Shown: positions 1 through 9,605 of the stretch, piece after piece
Layout of the letters: every line of letters starts with the position of its first letter
Position numbering within the stretch: the stretch's first letter is position 1
Origin: Blastocladiella emersonii ATCC 22665
Taxonomy: Eukaryota > Blastocladiomycota > Blastocladiomycetes > Blastocladiales > Blastocladiaceae
Length of the DNA stretch: 64,000 nucleotides
Reading direction: 5' to 3'
Assembly (NCBI GenBank): GCA_025594325.1
Contig: JANHCV010000007.1
Location: forward strand, 1,240,001-1,304,000
Position numbers and translations under genes: made by a program
The notes under the pieces: model-generated
Seen by the model: only the letters and a program-made list of their open reading frames with translations
Told to the model about the DNA's origin: nothing
The model's database searches: none

Positions 1-531
1 GCACGATTCATGGAGTGGAGGGCGCAGGGTGGTTGCACCAGTGCATTGAGGGCGCAGATGGCCGATGATAAATATGCGCGCGGCGGCGGCGGTGAGGCCG
101 AGATCGTGCACCTGCTCCAGGGTAGCGAGAGAGGTGCGAGACGCGGGCGCGAGACGCGCTTGGAAAACACGCGATCACGGCGCACGTGGCGCGAGCTGAT
201 CCGTGGCGCCGGGCCCGATTGGCAGGGGAGGCGAGCGCTCGTCCCTCCGCCCACGTTCACGACCGCCGCGCTCGCCCTTCCTCTCGGATTCCCGCTCTCA
301 CGCACGCCAGCCGTCTCCACTCCCCCTTGCAACGTAACTTGTCTCCGGCCACACGGACCGGACGGCCCAGCGACCGACCCGACGACGGACGGCCAGATCC
401 TGCGGCCCACGACTGGCGAGTGTGTGAGCGAGAGAAGAGCTTGGCGCTTGATGTATCAACAACCCCGGCCGCCTTCTGCCCGCGCGACCGCTTCTTCCTC
501 CTCCCCGTAACCCGTCCCTCTCCCTTCAACC
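1..531. other. Gene-free 5' flank of the carrier gene
   Basis: I see no convincing coding region here; the open frames lack codon logic or family motifs and overlap one another. Two copies of GCGAGACGCG lie at 136-145 and 149-158, a motif that recurs in other gene-free stretches of this window. The last part, rich in C and T and ending in an ACC-ATG context, is probably promoter and 5' leader of the carrier gene that starts at 532. Confidence 0.5.
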
Positions 532-1795
532 ATGGAAGGCATCGCCAGCCCACCGCCACTTCCACCACCACGCGCGCCGCGGCGGGTCGTCGCCGGGCTC
601 GACGTGGACGCGACGCTGCACGAGCACCGGATACCCATCTCGGCGTCGGCGGCGGCCGTCATCGGCAACATCGCCGGGTACCCGTTCGACTCGGTCAAGA
701 CGCGCATGCAGGTGACCCAGTACCCGAGCATCTCGCACTGCATCCGCCACACGTACGCGACCGAGGGCGTGCCCGGCTTCTTCCGCGGCATCCTGCCCCA
801 GCTCGCTACCGTCTCGCTGTTCAAGACGGCCTCGTTCTCGGCCTACGTCCGCGCCAAGGAGGGGATCATGGCCGCCGACGCGCCTGAGCGGAGGGGGACT
901 GCGGCGGGGCTGCTGCTCGCGTCGTTTGGCGGTGGGTTCTGCAGTGGTGTACGTGCTACCCTCGCTGTCCGAGAAACCGGCCGTTTACTAACGCGATCCC
1001 CTGCTGCAGATCTTCACCGCGTTCCTGACGCAGCCGCTCGAGCTGATCAAGGTCCTGCGCCAGCTGCAAGTCTTGCTGAGCCGCCAGGCCGCGCTCGCGT
1101 CGCCGGCTTCCACCTCTGCAGCAGCAGCAGGAACCGCGTCAGGCGCTCCCGCTGCGGCTGCGGCCGCTGCCATGGTCGGCTCGCCAAATACGCACACGAC
1201 GTACGGCATGGCGCGCGAGATCATGCGCGCGCGAGGGCCCACGGGGCTCTTCTTCGGGTTCGGGTCGCACCTCCTGCGCGAGTCGCTCGGTGGCGGTACG
1301 CTGTTTTGGTCTAGGTTCGGGTCGAGGTAGTGCTGACACGGCAGAATCCCGTAGCCGTCTACTTTTCGTCGTACGAGCTGTCCAAGTTCGCCATCGGCAA
1401 GGCCACGGGCGCCGAGCCCAACCTGCTCGTGCACGTCCTCTCGGGCGCCGTGTGCGGCACGTTTGCGTGGACTATCATCTTCCCGACGGACGTGATCAAG
1501 AGGTACCTTATCTCGTCCGACCTCGCACCGCGCCCACCACTGACATCCCGAACCCCAATGTAGCACGATCCAGCGCGACACGCTCGCGGCGCAACCGCGG
1601 TTCCGGTCCGTGTGGGCGTGCGCGAGCTCGCTGTACGCGACGGGCGGGCTGCGCATCTTCTACCGCGGCATCAGCGCCACCATGATCCGCGCCGCGCCCA
1701 TCCACTCGCTCAACTGGGCCGTGTACGAGGGCGTGCTCCGGTTCTGCACCCGCGAGTCCGACGACGACGCGGGCGAGCGCGCCGCAAGAGCATGA
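532..1795 (+). CDS. Mitochondrial carrier (SLC25) family protein
   Basis: Inner-membrane solute carrier of the SLC25 family; the substrate cannot be read from sequence. I place four exons: 532-948, 1010-1295, 1355-1502 and 1564-1795, about 360 residues. The three carrier signatures are visible: YPFDSVKTRMQ in repeat 1, TQPLELIKVLRQ in repeat 2 (right after intron 1) and FPTDVIKSTIQ in repeat 3 (across intron 3). Intron 2 is best ended at the TAG at 1352-1354, because this gives RESLGGAVYFSSYEL, a typical end-of-repeat sequence; the earlier CAG at 1342-1344 breaks the frame. Intron 1 carries a CTAAC branch site. The proline-rich start and an alanine-rich loop after repeat 2 (about residues 163-182) are not conserved in the family. 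The basic-amino-acid or acylcarnitine branch is possible but unproven. Confidence 0.9.
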
Positions 1796-2120
1796 ATAGA
1801 GGCACGCGCGCTTGCTCGGGACATGGAGAGCATTACTTGTACTACCAACCAATCACCCTCCCAACGAACACACGAATGGGAATTTATCAACGGCACAACG
1901 TTTGAAGGGGGGATGAACAACGCGTCGTGGACTGCTTGCTTGTTCCGGCAAGTTCCCAGGCCGGCCAGCTGATCGGCGGCGACGCGTCACCGCTCGCTCG
2001 GCCTCGCGTTTCGCGGCCGACCGCTCTCGTTCCCCTTGCTGCTCGCCTGCCGCTCTCTATCCCGCCAGCTACTCCCCTGCAATGAAAGCTCAATCCATGT
2101 AACTACTAAGACCACACGCT
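1796..2120. other. Intergenic, carrier 3' end and SCS2 promoter
   Basis: There is no supportable gene. The stretch holds the 3' flank of the carrier gene and, in its second half, a C/T-rich run leading to the VAP start. Confidence 0.5.
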
Positions 2121-3333
2121 ATGCTCGAGATCACGCCGCACTCGGACATCCTGTTCGCCCGTACGGCGACCCCCTCCCTCGCCCGACCCCGGCTCCCTTC
2201 CCTCACCCTTTCGACCCTACGGGTTTAGACGCGGGCGACTCGGTCGCGCTGCACCTGAGCAACCCGTCGCCCGACCGCACCATCGCCTTCAAAGTAAAGA
2301 CGACCGCGCCGAAGCACTACGTCGTGCGTCCCAACGCGGGCGTCGTGCGGCCCAACTCGCGCGTCGTCGTCTCCGTCACGGCGTGCCTGCAGGCCAGCGC
2401 CGGGTCCGACGCCGCCGACCGCGCGATGCGCGGCAAAGACAAGTTTCTTGTCGAGGGCGCGATCCTGCGCCCGCACGAGCTCGGCGCGGATGTCGTGAGT
2501 TTGGTACGCTACGCTTGCTCGGTGCCTGGCCGAAAGATTCGAGTGCCTGACCGCACGCATCGTAGTGGCCCGCCATCTCTCCCGAACGGATCCACGAGCA
2601 CCGCTTACGCGCCGTGTTCCCTGCGGGCACGCACGTTCCGAACGGCCACCCGCAGCACAACCACCAGCAGAACCACGGTGACCCGCTGCCCTACTTCGCG
2701 CACCCGTCACCGCCATCTTCCGCGCCGCCGGGCAGCTACCGACCGCAGCACGACGACATGACGCTCCCGTGCGAGTGGCGCTCACTGACGCGCCCGTCGG
2801 GCCACCCGCCGCCGCCTCCACCGCCCCCGCCGATCCCACCGCGCCGCGGGATCAGCCCGCTCCCGACCTCGTCATCTCGCGTCGGCGGCCTGGTCCGCGC
2901 CACCAGCGACGTATCGCACGACCGCCGTGCCGCATCGCCCAGCGCGATCCCCGTCCCCGTCAGCCCGCACCGCCGCGCCGCGTCGCCGCGCCGTCCGCCC
3001 GATTCCACCGCCTCGGGCGGCAGCGGCGCGTTCCGCCACCTCGACGCGTCCGTGACCGCGTCCATGGACCTTCCCGCGCGCATAGCCCGCATCGAGGCAC
3101 AGCACGCCGCGCTGTGGGACGAGGTCCAGGCGCTGCGCCGCGTCGTCGGCGCCGTGGACCTGGACGCCGTGGGCGAGGATGGGTATCACGAGAGGCGCAG
3201 GTTGGGTGCTGCTGGTTTGGGGGCTGCCAAGGTTGGGCCGGGAACGGCGGCCGCGGGATCGTCAGCGTCGCTCTGGATCGCCATGGTCGTCGCGATCGCG
3301 AGTTTCGCGGTTGGGTTGTTGGTGAGGGGATAG
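2121..3333 (+). CDS. SCS2: VAP/Scs2-type ER membrane protein (MSP domain, tail anchor)
   Basis: ER tail-anchored adaptor that binds FFAT-motif proteins and tethers the ER to other membranes. I place exons 2121-2160, 2229-2494 and 2566-3333, giving 357 residues. The MSP domain begins at once ([13 protein letters not shown]), continues with [20 protein letters not shown] and [17 protein letters not shown] (about residues 17-52) and closes with [20 protein letters not shown] across intron 2 (donor GTGAGT). A long Pro/Ser/Arg-rich linker follows, then a short coiled coil ([20 protein letters not shown]) and a C-terminal hydrophobic anchor [19 protein letters not shown]. This order is diagnostic of VAP/Scs2. 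All intron phases keep the frame. The linker is longer than in yeast Scs2. It is followed closely by genes on the opposite strand. Confidence 0.93.
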
Positions 3334-3415
3334 TGTGGGGTTCTGGGACTTTATAAACCGTTTGCTTCAGTAACCTTGCGCGGTTCCGACTGTTCAAATG
3401 TAACTGTATTCAGAT

Positions 3416-3974
3416 TCAGGGATTTTTCAGCTGTTCCGGATACCCGTAGACCACTTGGTGGGCAAACTTGTGTCCCATGCTCTCCTGGTACTTGATCCAC
3501 TCCTTGCTTGGTCCCTGGACCGTGAAGAACCAGTATCCATCCTGCCCGGATTTGGGCTTCTTCTCGACAAGGTCTGGGCTGGGTTGGTGACGAGCAACGC
3601 CACGCTTTGGCCCTGGAGAACCTTCTGCGGCTGAAGGAGTTACGGGCGAGGCTTCGCGTTGCAGTACGAGCGGAAGCAACAATTCGAGATGGTTCATGGT
3701 GTTGCTGAACGACGTATTGATCCCTTCGAGCTTGGGCATGGTCCCGGTCAGCGCAAATCCGAGCTCGCTTACGTAAGCCTGAAAGTAGCCGGCCTCAAAC
3801 GCGCTCATGTCCATCAACCAGTCTGTTACCTCCTCTGGGCGGACATGAGCTGATACTTGCACGGCTTGTAGCGGAGCCCGACGAACACGCGTTGAGTTCG
3901 AGCGGGATGCACAAGCTATGTTGCAAACGTCAGTAAATGCGTCCGGGAATGCAGGACTCGCTCGAACGTGCCAT
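3416..3974 (-). CDS. Unknown protein, family X member 1 (tandem paralogue)
   Basis: I do not recognise the family. It is the first of two related genes (see 4598-5050). The two share TGTM, then HLELLLPLV, a variable Ser/Pro/Lys stretch, a WFFT motif and the C-terminal YQESMGHKFA. The frame is open from about 3862 to the stop at 3416. A 51-nt intron (GTAACA to TTTCAG, about 3778-3828) probably interrupts it, because removing it joins AHVRPEE to AYVSELGFALTGTM, aligning with AFTKELAWVVTGTM in member 2. An acceptor with a TTTACTGAC branch lies near 3923, so a short first exon starting at 3974 is possible but unproven. No signal peptide, membrane segment or known catalytic motif is visible. Confidence 0.55.
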
Positions 3975-4597
3975 TTGCAGGCTGCGCAGTTTCGACCTGC
4001 GAGTGGGTGCTTCCTTGCTCGCTCGCGTGCGACGCAGCTGCAAGCGGTGTCGAGTCGTTGGAAAGCATGGTTAGTGGGGAGCTAGTGCGGTGGTCGTCAG
4101 TTGTTGCTCTCGCCGTTCGCTTGAGAGAGCAAGCTCGCTTGGCCGCTCCCTACTCGACGGCTCACAACACGGTGCATTCATCCAGCTGTCATACCGACAT
4201 TTCGCTTGTGGCTAACGCGACCTCCAAACATGCTCTTATCCACAATAATGACTTGATGCTCGCGCTCGTCGCCATCGAGCAACAAACGGAAGCCAAGAAT
4301 CAAAGCCGTTTGCGCGCCGTCTTCGTTGCAGCTTTGGTGTGCACGCACGCGAAGAACGAGTTTCAAGCCGAGTGTTAAAAATATTCATCCATTCCCACCA
4401 ACATGACGTTTAGTGCCAAAAGCTGCTCCGAGCGCGACGGAGGGCCGTGGAGCAATCCGGTGCGAGACGCGTCGATCAATCACGTGAGGCGCGAGACACG
4501 GTCAGCGGAATGCTCCGTTGCCGACCAGCAATGCATTCTCGATCACAGATGCCAAGATGTAGCGCAAAAACTCCAAAAGTGTTGAAACAGATTGTAT
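3975..4597. other. Intergenic with 25-bp shared element
   Basis: No gene that I can support. It is the upstream region of family X member 1 and the downstream region of member 2 (both on minus). It holds the 25-bp element at 4462-4486 described separately. Confidence 0.45.
4462..4486. repeat. 25-bp element, identical copy at 39530-39554
   Basis: The 25 bases starting GCGAGACGCGTCG and ending ATCAATCACGTG are identical at 4462-4486 and 39530-39554. A looser copy (GAGACGCGTTGATCATAACA, followed by CGTG) starts near 37299. It contains ACGCGT (an MCB-like box) and CACGTG (an E-box) about 10 bases apart. The function is inferred, not shown. Confidence 0.75.
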
Positions 4598-5050
4598 TCA
4601 CCAGCGATTTTGAACTGCAAACTTGTGCCCCATGCTTTCTTGATAGGCGAGCCAGTCCATGTTAGGCACTCGTCTGGTGAAGAACCAGATACCGAACGCC
4701 GATTCGTGCGAGTATACCGTTTCCGACTTGAATTTGTTTAGACGTCGCGGAGGTAGGCCCTTGATCGGTCCCTGCGCCCCCTCGCAAGGAGCTGAGGCCG
4801 CCGAGTCATCTTCAGGTGACGTTACCAATGGGAGCAGCAGTTCGAGGTGCTCCACAACATTCGCCAACGAAGTTTCGTCGTCGAACTCGAGCATGGTACC
4901 AGTGACGACCCACGCGAGTTCTTTTGTGAATGCCTTGAGGCAAGCACAGTAGAAGGCACTCCTGCGCGACACGTAGCTCGAATCTTCCGCGGGGGGTGCT
5001 TTTGGACGAACATGCGCAGCCTTCAGCGAGTTGAGACTCGAGCTCTTCAT
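4598..5050 (-). CDS. Unknown protein, family X member 2 (tandem paralogue)
   Basis: Paralogue of the gene at 3416-3974. Shared blocks in order are AHVRP, [AY/AF]xxEL followed by TGTM, HLELLLPLV, a polar linker, WFFT and YQESMGHKFA. The reading frame is open from an ATG at 5050 to the stop at 4598. A GCTGAC branch followed by an acceptor near 5080 suggests an upstream exon; one candidate begins with hydrophobic MFPFLLRAQSSLAFAG near 5200, but its donor (GTCTAC) is weak, so I do not extend the feature. An internal intron before AFTKEL is also possible. The biochemical role is unknown. Confidence 0.5.
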   Translation of the reverse strand: MKSSSLNSLKAAHVRPKAPPAEDSSYVSRRSAFYCACLKAFTKELAWVVTGTMLEFDDETSLANVVEHLELLLPLVTSPEDDSAASAPCEGAQGPIKGLPPRRLNKFKSETVYSHESAFGIWFFTRRVPNMDWLAYQESMGHKFAVQNRW

Positions 5051-5918
5051 GCCGTCAGCGTCGTGAACACCTACTATTCACTAACGAAGTCAGCTTTGAA
5101 AGCCCGCTCTGACAAGCTGCTTGCGGTAAGGGTAGACCAACGCAAGTTCCGGCGAACGCGAGCGAACTTTGTGCTCGCAACAGGAACGGAAACATCGTAC
5201 CAGCATCGCTTCCCGACTTGGTGCACACGTCGAAGCCTGTCTCGCTTACACTCATTTTAAATTTGGTCAAACGAAGCTGCCCCGAGATTGGAGAATGTCA
5301 GCGTTCGTTGAAGACCAGTTTTCACGGAGTGGAAAAGTGGACTTGACAAGCGGATTGGCAGTGCGAGGTGGCGACCTGTGCAAAGGAGCGAAGGAGAGCA
5401 GACCGACTTGCATCGCGCCTGCACGTTTTGAGACGCATGTAGTCGTTCGAGATGGTCAGCGCACAGCGCGTGATGCGCTGCGCCACCTGCTGCCTCGGGC
5501 GAATAGCTTGACAAATTCATGAATGCGCTTTGTAGAACGCTGTATCTTGACGGCACCTGTTTTCGTTGCATGACTCAGGCAATTCAACACGTCTCAGCGA
5601 GGTTTTGAAGTAGTCTGGCGGTTTCCTCCACCTCCGCGACGACGTGGACTCGCGCTCCCACTGCCGAGGGATCGAGTCAACTTTCAGCTTAGTTGTCAAG
5701 GAGGTTCTTGAAAGCGGTGGCGATGCCGCGCTCCTCGAGGCGTACGAGGGTCCGACAATTCAATCACGACCTCGCAGGCGGTCCTCGGCGCGACCGAGAC
5801 GGATCACGCCTCGTGAGCGACTCGATCGTTTCGTGGTGTACATATCCCGCGTCGTTCCACCATCCGTTCGCCGCTTATCCCACTCAAACATGAGTTTGTT
5901 CAAAACAAACATCTCTTT
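5051..5918. other. Gap, possible 5' exon of family X member 2
   Basis: Apart from a possible first exon of family X member 2 near 5115-5205, I see no supportable gene. The open frames here are not conserved between the two halves of the accessory patch. Confidence 0.4.
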
Positions 5919-6621
5919 CTATTCATCAGGCTTTGATTCGCTGGAGCTCTCGACTGGTTCCGTCTTGTCGGTACCGTCCGCTTGCTCGACTGAGCGCAGC
6001 TTCGTCGATTCGTGCGGAACAAAGGTCCAGTGTCCGTAGAGTGCCCAGCGGGCTGCAGCGCGAACTTGTGTGACGGCAGCGAGGTCTCGGGGAACTGGCT
6101 CTTGGACTTGTTCAATCAATGATTGAAGGTGAAGGTAGATCTCCTTGACATCAGGTTTATCGGAACTGTAAGGTTTCTTGGTCACCGTTTTTGTAAAGCG
6201 CCGGGCAAACACGAGAAGCCGGTTGTAATCGGCCTGCTTTACAGTGTCGAGCAAGGGTCCTGGTGGCTTCGGGACCAAGTGCGACGGGCATCCTCGCATC
6301 GGACGCCGAGGAAGCGCGGCAGCATGCATTCGAGCCATATCTGGGGCGTAGCTGGCCATGGTTGGGGAAAATGCTGTAGGTCGGATGGTGGCCGTAGCGG
6401 TGAGGGCGGCGACACGGCCGTTTTGGTCTGAAAAGTGTCCTTGGTGGTCGTATCCGGTGTTGGGACTCTCTCGCGACCAGCGCTGCAACTCGACGTGAGA
6501 GAGACAGTGAGTGACTGGGTCAGGAGGAGCTGTGAGGAGGACGGCCACGTTGCCACAACTCAATGCACAGACAGAGCAATGGATTGACAAGCCGTTTGAA
6601 TGCATTCACGACAACGTACAT
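5919..6621 (-). CDS. Unknown protein, family Y member 1 (tandem paralogue)
   Basis: I do not recognise the family. The well-supported part is the last exon, open from at least 6359 (MASYAPDMARMHAAALPRRP) to the stop at 5919. It shares RPMRGxPSHLVPKP, KQADYNRLLVF, EPVPRDL and QVRA..RW..YG.W with the next gene (7038-7738) at roughly half of positions. A first exon starting near 6621 is suggested by MYVVVNAFKRLVNPL, which matches MFIFANALKWLAEPL upstream of the paralogue; this conservation argues for a short hydrophobic, helical N-terminus encoded by a separate exon. The intron borders between the two parts are not resolved. The C-terminus is acidic and Ser-rich. Confidence 0.55.
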
Positions 6622-7037
6622 CAGAAAGATGGTGTGATTCCGTACTGCGCGACGGCATGCGATCATGATGTGACGTCATGAGCACGCGGACATGTTTGCG
6701 CGTCCCGTCTCGCCACGCGACGCTGGGGCACAAAAACGAGAACAGTTGCAGACTCGATCGCAGATGATGAGAACATGCAGCGCAAAGTACTTCCAAAAGC
6801 GCTGAAACGGGTTTTGTTCACCAGTACGATGCCAACAGACTATCAGTGGGAGCGGATTGCTGGATAACGCGAGAGAGCAAAGTCCTGACAATTTATACCG
6901 CTATTTTCGGCTCAGTTCGTGCATGCTCCGTTGCGCGCGACTCGCTGCGTTACCTGAGCGCTGCACTACTCCTATGCTGCGGCATAAGACGAGAAACAAT
7001 CTCATATCCGTGTCGCATAAATGACATGTATATTTTT
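6622..7037. other. Intergenic within the accessory patch
   Basis: Holds the promoter of family Y member 1 and the 3' flank of member 2, both on the minus strand. I see nothing else in it. Confidence 0.4.
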
Positions 7038-7738
7038 CTACGCAGGTCGTTCTCGCATCTCGTTGACCGAGTTCGGATCCTCGCCCATCTCCTCCTCCAA
7101 ATCGCTGGACCATGTCGTGCTCGCGATATCGTGTGAATTGGTCGACGCAAGCAGTTCAAAGTGCCAAACGCCGTAGATTCCCCAGCGCGACGACGCGCGG
7201 ACTTGAGCAGGAGCGGTGAGATCTCGAGGAACTGGCTCTCGAACGCGGTATGGCAACGATTCGAGGTGCTTGAGGACCTCGGCGTCAGACGGTTTCTTGG
7301 CAAGGTATGGCTCCTGCGCAACGCGCGCCGTGAGACGGCGGGTAAAGACGAGCAGCCGGTTGTAGTCGGCCTGCTTGATAGTGAACAGGGGAGGCCATGC
7401 CGGCTTCGGAACCAAATGGGATGGGTGTCCGCGCATCGGGCGACGAGGTCGGGCGGCCGCATGAATCCTGGTTGGGTTTGGCGCGAAGCCAACCACGGGT
7501 GGGGAAGCAGAGGAATGGTGGTTGCTGGCCATGGTCCCAGTGCGACAGTTTGCGTTGTGGCAGAATACGCTTGAAGCGAGCGCTTTTTGTTCAGATGCTC
7601 AGCCAAGGAGCGTGAGAGCGAACAGGTTTGGGAGATAAGCGGTCTGGGCGGCTGCATTGCCGCGATTCCAAGCACGGACTGAGCTCTAGCGCGCAGTGGT
7701 TCAGCAAGCCATTTGAGTGCATTTGCGAAGATGAACAT
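7038..7738 (-). CDS. Unknown protein, family Y member 2 (tandem paralogue)
   Basis: Paralogue of 5919-6621. The last exon runs from about 7532 (MASNHHSSASPPVVGF) to the stop at 7038, 164 residues if it starts there, with RPMRGHPSHLVPKP, IKQADYNRLLVFTRRL, REPVPRDLT and QVRASSRWGIYGVWHF. The upstream hydrophobic segment MFIFANALKWLAEPL starts at 7738 and corresponds to the one of member 1, so the gene probably has at least two exons; the junction lies somewhere between about 7545 and 7690. Ends acidic. The pair arose by tandem duplication that included the 5' exon. No enzyme motif is visible. Confidence 0.55.
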
Positions 7739-8183
7739 CGGCACGACGAGGGGAGCAACGCCGCGCGACGCTGGGTGATCATGATGTGACGTCACAGACG
7801 AGCTCACATGCACGCGCATCCCGTGCCCCGTCTGCTCGACAGCGTCACGACACGGCAGCACGACCGAGAACACACAAGGACGAGGACGACCGGCCGACGA
7901 GGGGCGACATGGCGCAACGAGCGAAATGAACCATGAACAGCTGGAGGTCCTCGGCGTGGCCGCCCGACACGGCGAGTGCGAGTGCGAGTGCGAGTGGGGT
8001 AGGTCCACGTTGAGCGGTCGGGAACCACCCACTTCGCGGCCGGCGGGGCGACTCCATGCACTAGACCGACGGAACCGTCGCAGTTGAGGTCGGTTGGTGA
8101 CATGAGCCAGGACTTGGACTTGGACTTGACCTGGACCTCATGTCGGCCGACTGGGACCTGGAGTCGAGGAGTGGACTGGGAAG
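7739..8183. other. Intergenic with short hexamer repeats
   Basis: No supportable gene. A GAGTGC-type hexamer repeat lies near 7974-7997 and a GGACTT/GGACCT run near 8109-8160. Confidence 0.4.
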
Positions 8184-8501
8184 TTAGTCGAGATCCTTGA
8201 AGAGAGAATCGAGCATGAGCGTACCAAACAAGGTCAGTCCTTGGTACAGAAGCTGAGCTTGATGGCGACGTGCTTGAACGTGCGCGAGCAGGCGCGCGGG
8301 ATCGAGATGCGTCGCGAAGATGGCACGGAACAGCTCGCACTCGGTGAGACGGACACCTGAGTTCGAAGCAAAGTCAGTTTTCCAGTCCTTTGGAAGCAGC
8401 CGTGCGAGCGTACCGTCATGGTGAAGGACCCGAGTCAAACTTGAGGTGGTCCCCGTTGACCGAAGTTGAGCCCCGCCGTTGACGCGCGCGATGAAGAACA
8501 C
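8184..8501 (-). CDS. Small two-exon protein of unknown function
   Basis: The ATG at 8501 opens MFFIARVNGGAQLRS; a 57-nt intron at 8357-8413 (donor GTACGC, branch AACTGAC, acceptor CAG) is clear. Splicing gives an 86-residue protein whose second part, VRLTECELFRAIF through LLYQGLTLFGTLMLDSLFKD, looks like regular amphipathic helix. The intron length is a multiple of three, so the unspliced frame is also open. No family was recognised. It starts 20 bases from a divergent open frame at 8522 on the other strand. Confidence 0.5.
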   Translation of the reverse strand: MFFIARVNGGAQLRSTGTTSSLTRVLHHDGTLARLLPKDWKTDFASNSGVRLTECELFRAIFATHLDPARLLAHVQARRHQAQLLYQGLTLFGTLMLDSLFKDLD

Positions 8502-8521
8502 GAGACTACGGCACCCTAAAC

Positions 8522-8869
8522 ATGCAGTGGAAGCTGAGTGAGCACGGACTCGGAGTGCGAGGAGCGGTGGATCCGCTGACGGATCTCGAGTACTTGGACG
8601 TGATGTTGACCTTGTGCGACGGCGTGTGGTTGATTATGCAGCGCATCGTCGATGCGGCAGGCGGTCCATGTCGGGCGAGCCGAGGAGGTGTGGACGAGGA
8701 CCAGGCGGCCGCAGCTGGTCCGAGAGCGACGCGCCGGTGCGCCACCCGCCGCTCGCCGGTGCAGAACCACCGCGCCGACCTGTACAGTGCCGCGCCGGGT
8801 ACAGACGCAGACTTGGCCGAGCTGGATAAGGTCGAAGCCTACATGAGAAGGTTGCGTGAAGGAACGTGA
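8522..8869 (+). CDS. Possible small protein, weakly supported
   Basis: A 115-residue open frame, with a plausible hydrophobic stretch YLDVMLTLCDGVWLIMQRIV near the start and an acidic-basic end (ADLAELDKVEAYMRRL). The middle is a low-complexity Arg/Ala run such as chance GC-rich frames give. It has no intron signals and no family match. I keep it only as a possibility. Confidence 0.3.
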   Translation: MQWKLSEHGLGVRGAVDPLTDLEYLDVMLTLCDGVWLIMQRIVDAAGGPCRASRGGVDEDQAAAAGPRATRRCATRRSPVQNHRADLYSAAPGTDADLAELDKVEAYMRRLREGT

Positions 8870-9605
8870 AGGGACGTGAAGTCCGTCGAGATGTCAGGGA
8901 CGCGTTTCACGGAAACATCAGCGGACACGGACGGTGCCAAAGAGCGACGACGACGCGTGGCTGGCACTCGAGGCCGCGCGGGTTCTCGTGGGCGGCTGTA
9001 CAGGTGCGACTGAACGCGGGGACAAGCCCCGTTGAGCGAGCCGTCGACCAGAGCGGCGCGGCACCGCGGCGGCGTACCGTGATGCCAAACTTGATTCGCT
9101 CGATCAGCGCGACGGCCGCGCGGCGGCGGAGCGCAGGCAGCGGCGGCCGGGGGCGACCGCATCATCGCGGTGCGAGTTCATGGGTGTTGGGGCGTGCAGC
9201 AGCAGCAGCAGCCGAACGAGGGCGCGCGCGGGTCGTCGTCGAGCGATACATGGTGCGCGAGCGCGACGTTCATGGAGCCAGCGGGGCCGGGCCGCCGGCG
9301 CAAGCACGGAACGCGCGTTCGTCTGTGGCCCGCACGCGACTCTGAAACGGCACGCGTTGCGCCTCCGCTTCGAACTCGGCGGACTGTTGGGCTGCGTGAT
9401 GCGAGGAGATATCTTGGTTAATCATGTACATGCGGGGAAGGGAGGGTGCCGGGTCGTAGTAGGTCATGGGCCCCGAGCAGAAGCGCGCCGCCCGCTGCAG
9501 GACGAGGTCCGACGCGGTACTGAACAAGCCTCCGCCACTGAGCGAGCTCTTGCGACATTGATCGAACTCGCGTATATTCCGAGTCGTATCATCAACGACG
9601 ACGAC
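8870..9605. other. Intergenic, 3' side of TAF5
   Basis: About 730 bases with no gene I can support. CAG/AGC triplet runs near 9198-9215 create glutamine- or serine-rich chance frames. Confidence 0.45.

Noticed and set aside
1342-1344. CAG at 1342-1344 as the acceptor of carrier intron 2
   Set aside because: It breaks the reading frame; the TAG at 1352-1354 keeps it and restores the family motif GAVYFSSYEL.
5644-6039. Plus-strand frame of 131 residues
   Set aside because: No conservation with the duplicated half of the patch; it overlaps the better supported family Y exon on the other strand.
7974-7997. GAGTGC hexamer run as a telomere-like repeat
   Set aside because: Only about four units, interstitial, and it does not match fungal telomere repeats such as TTAGGG.
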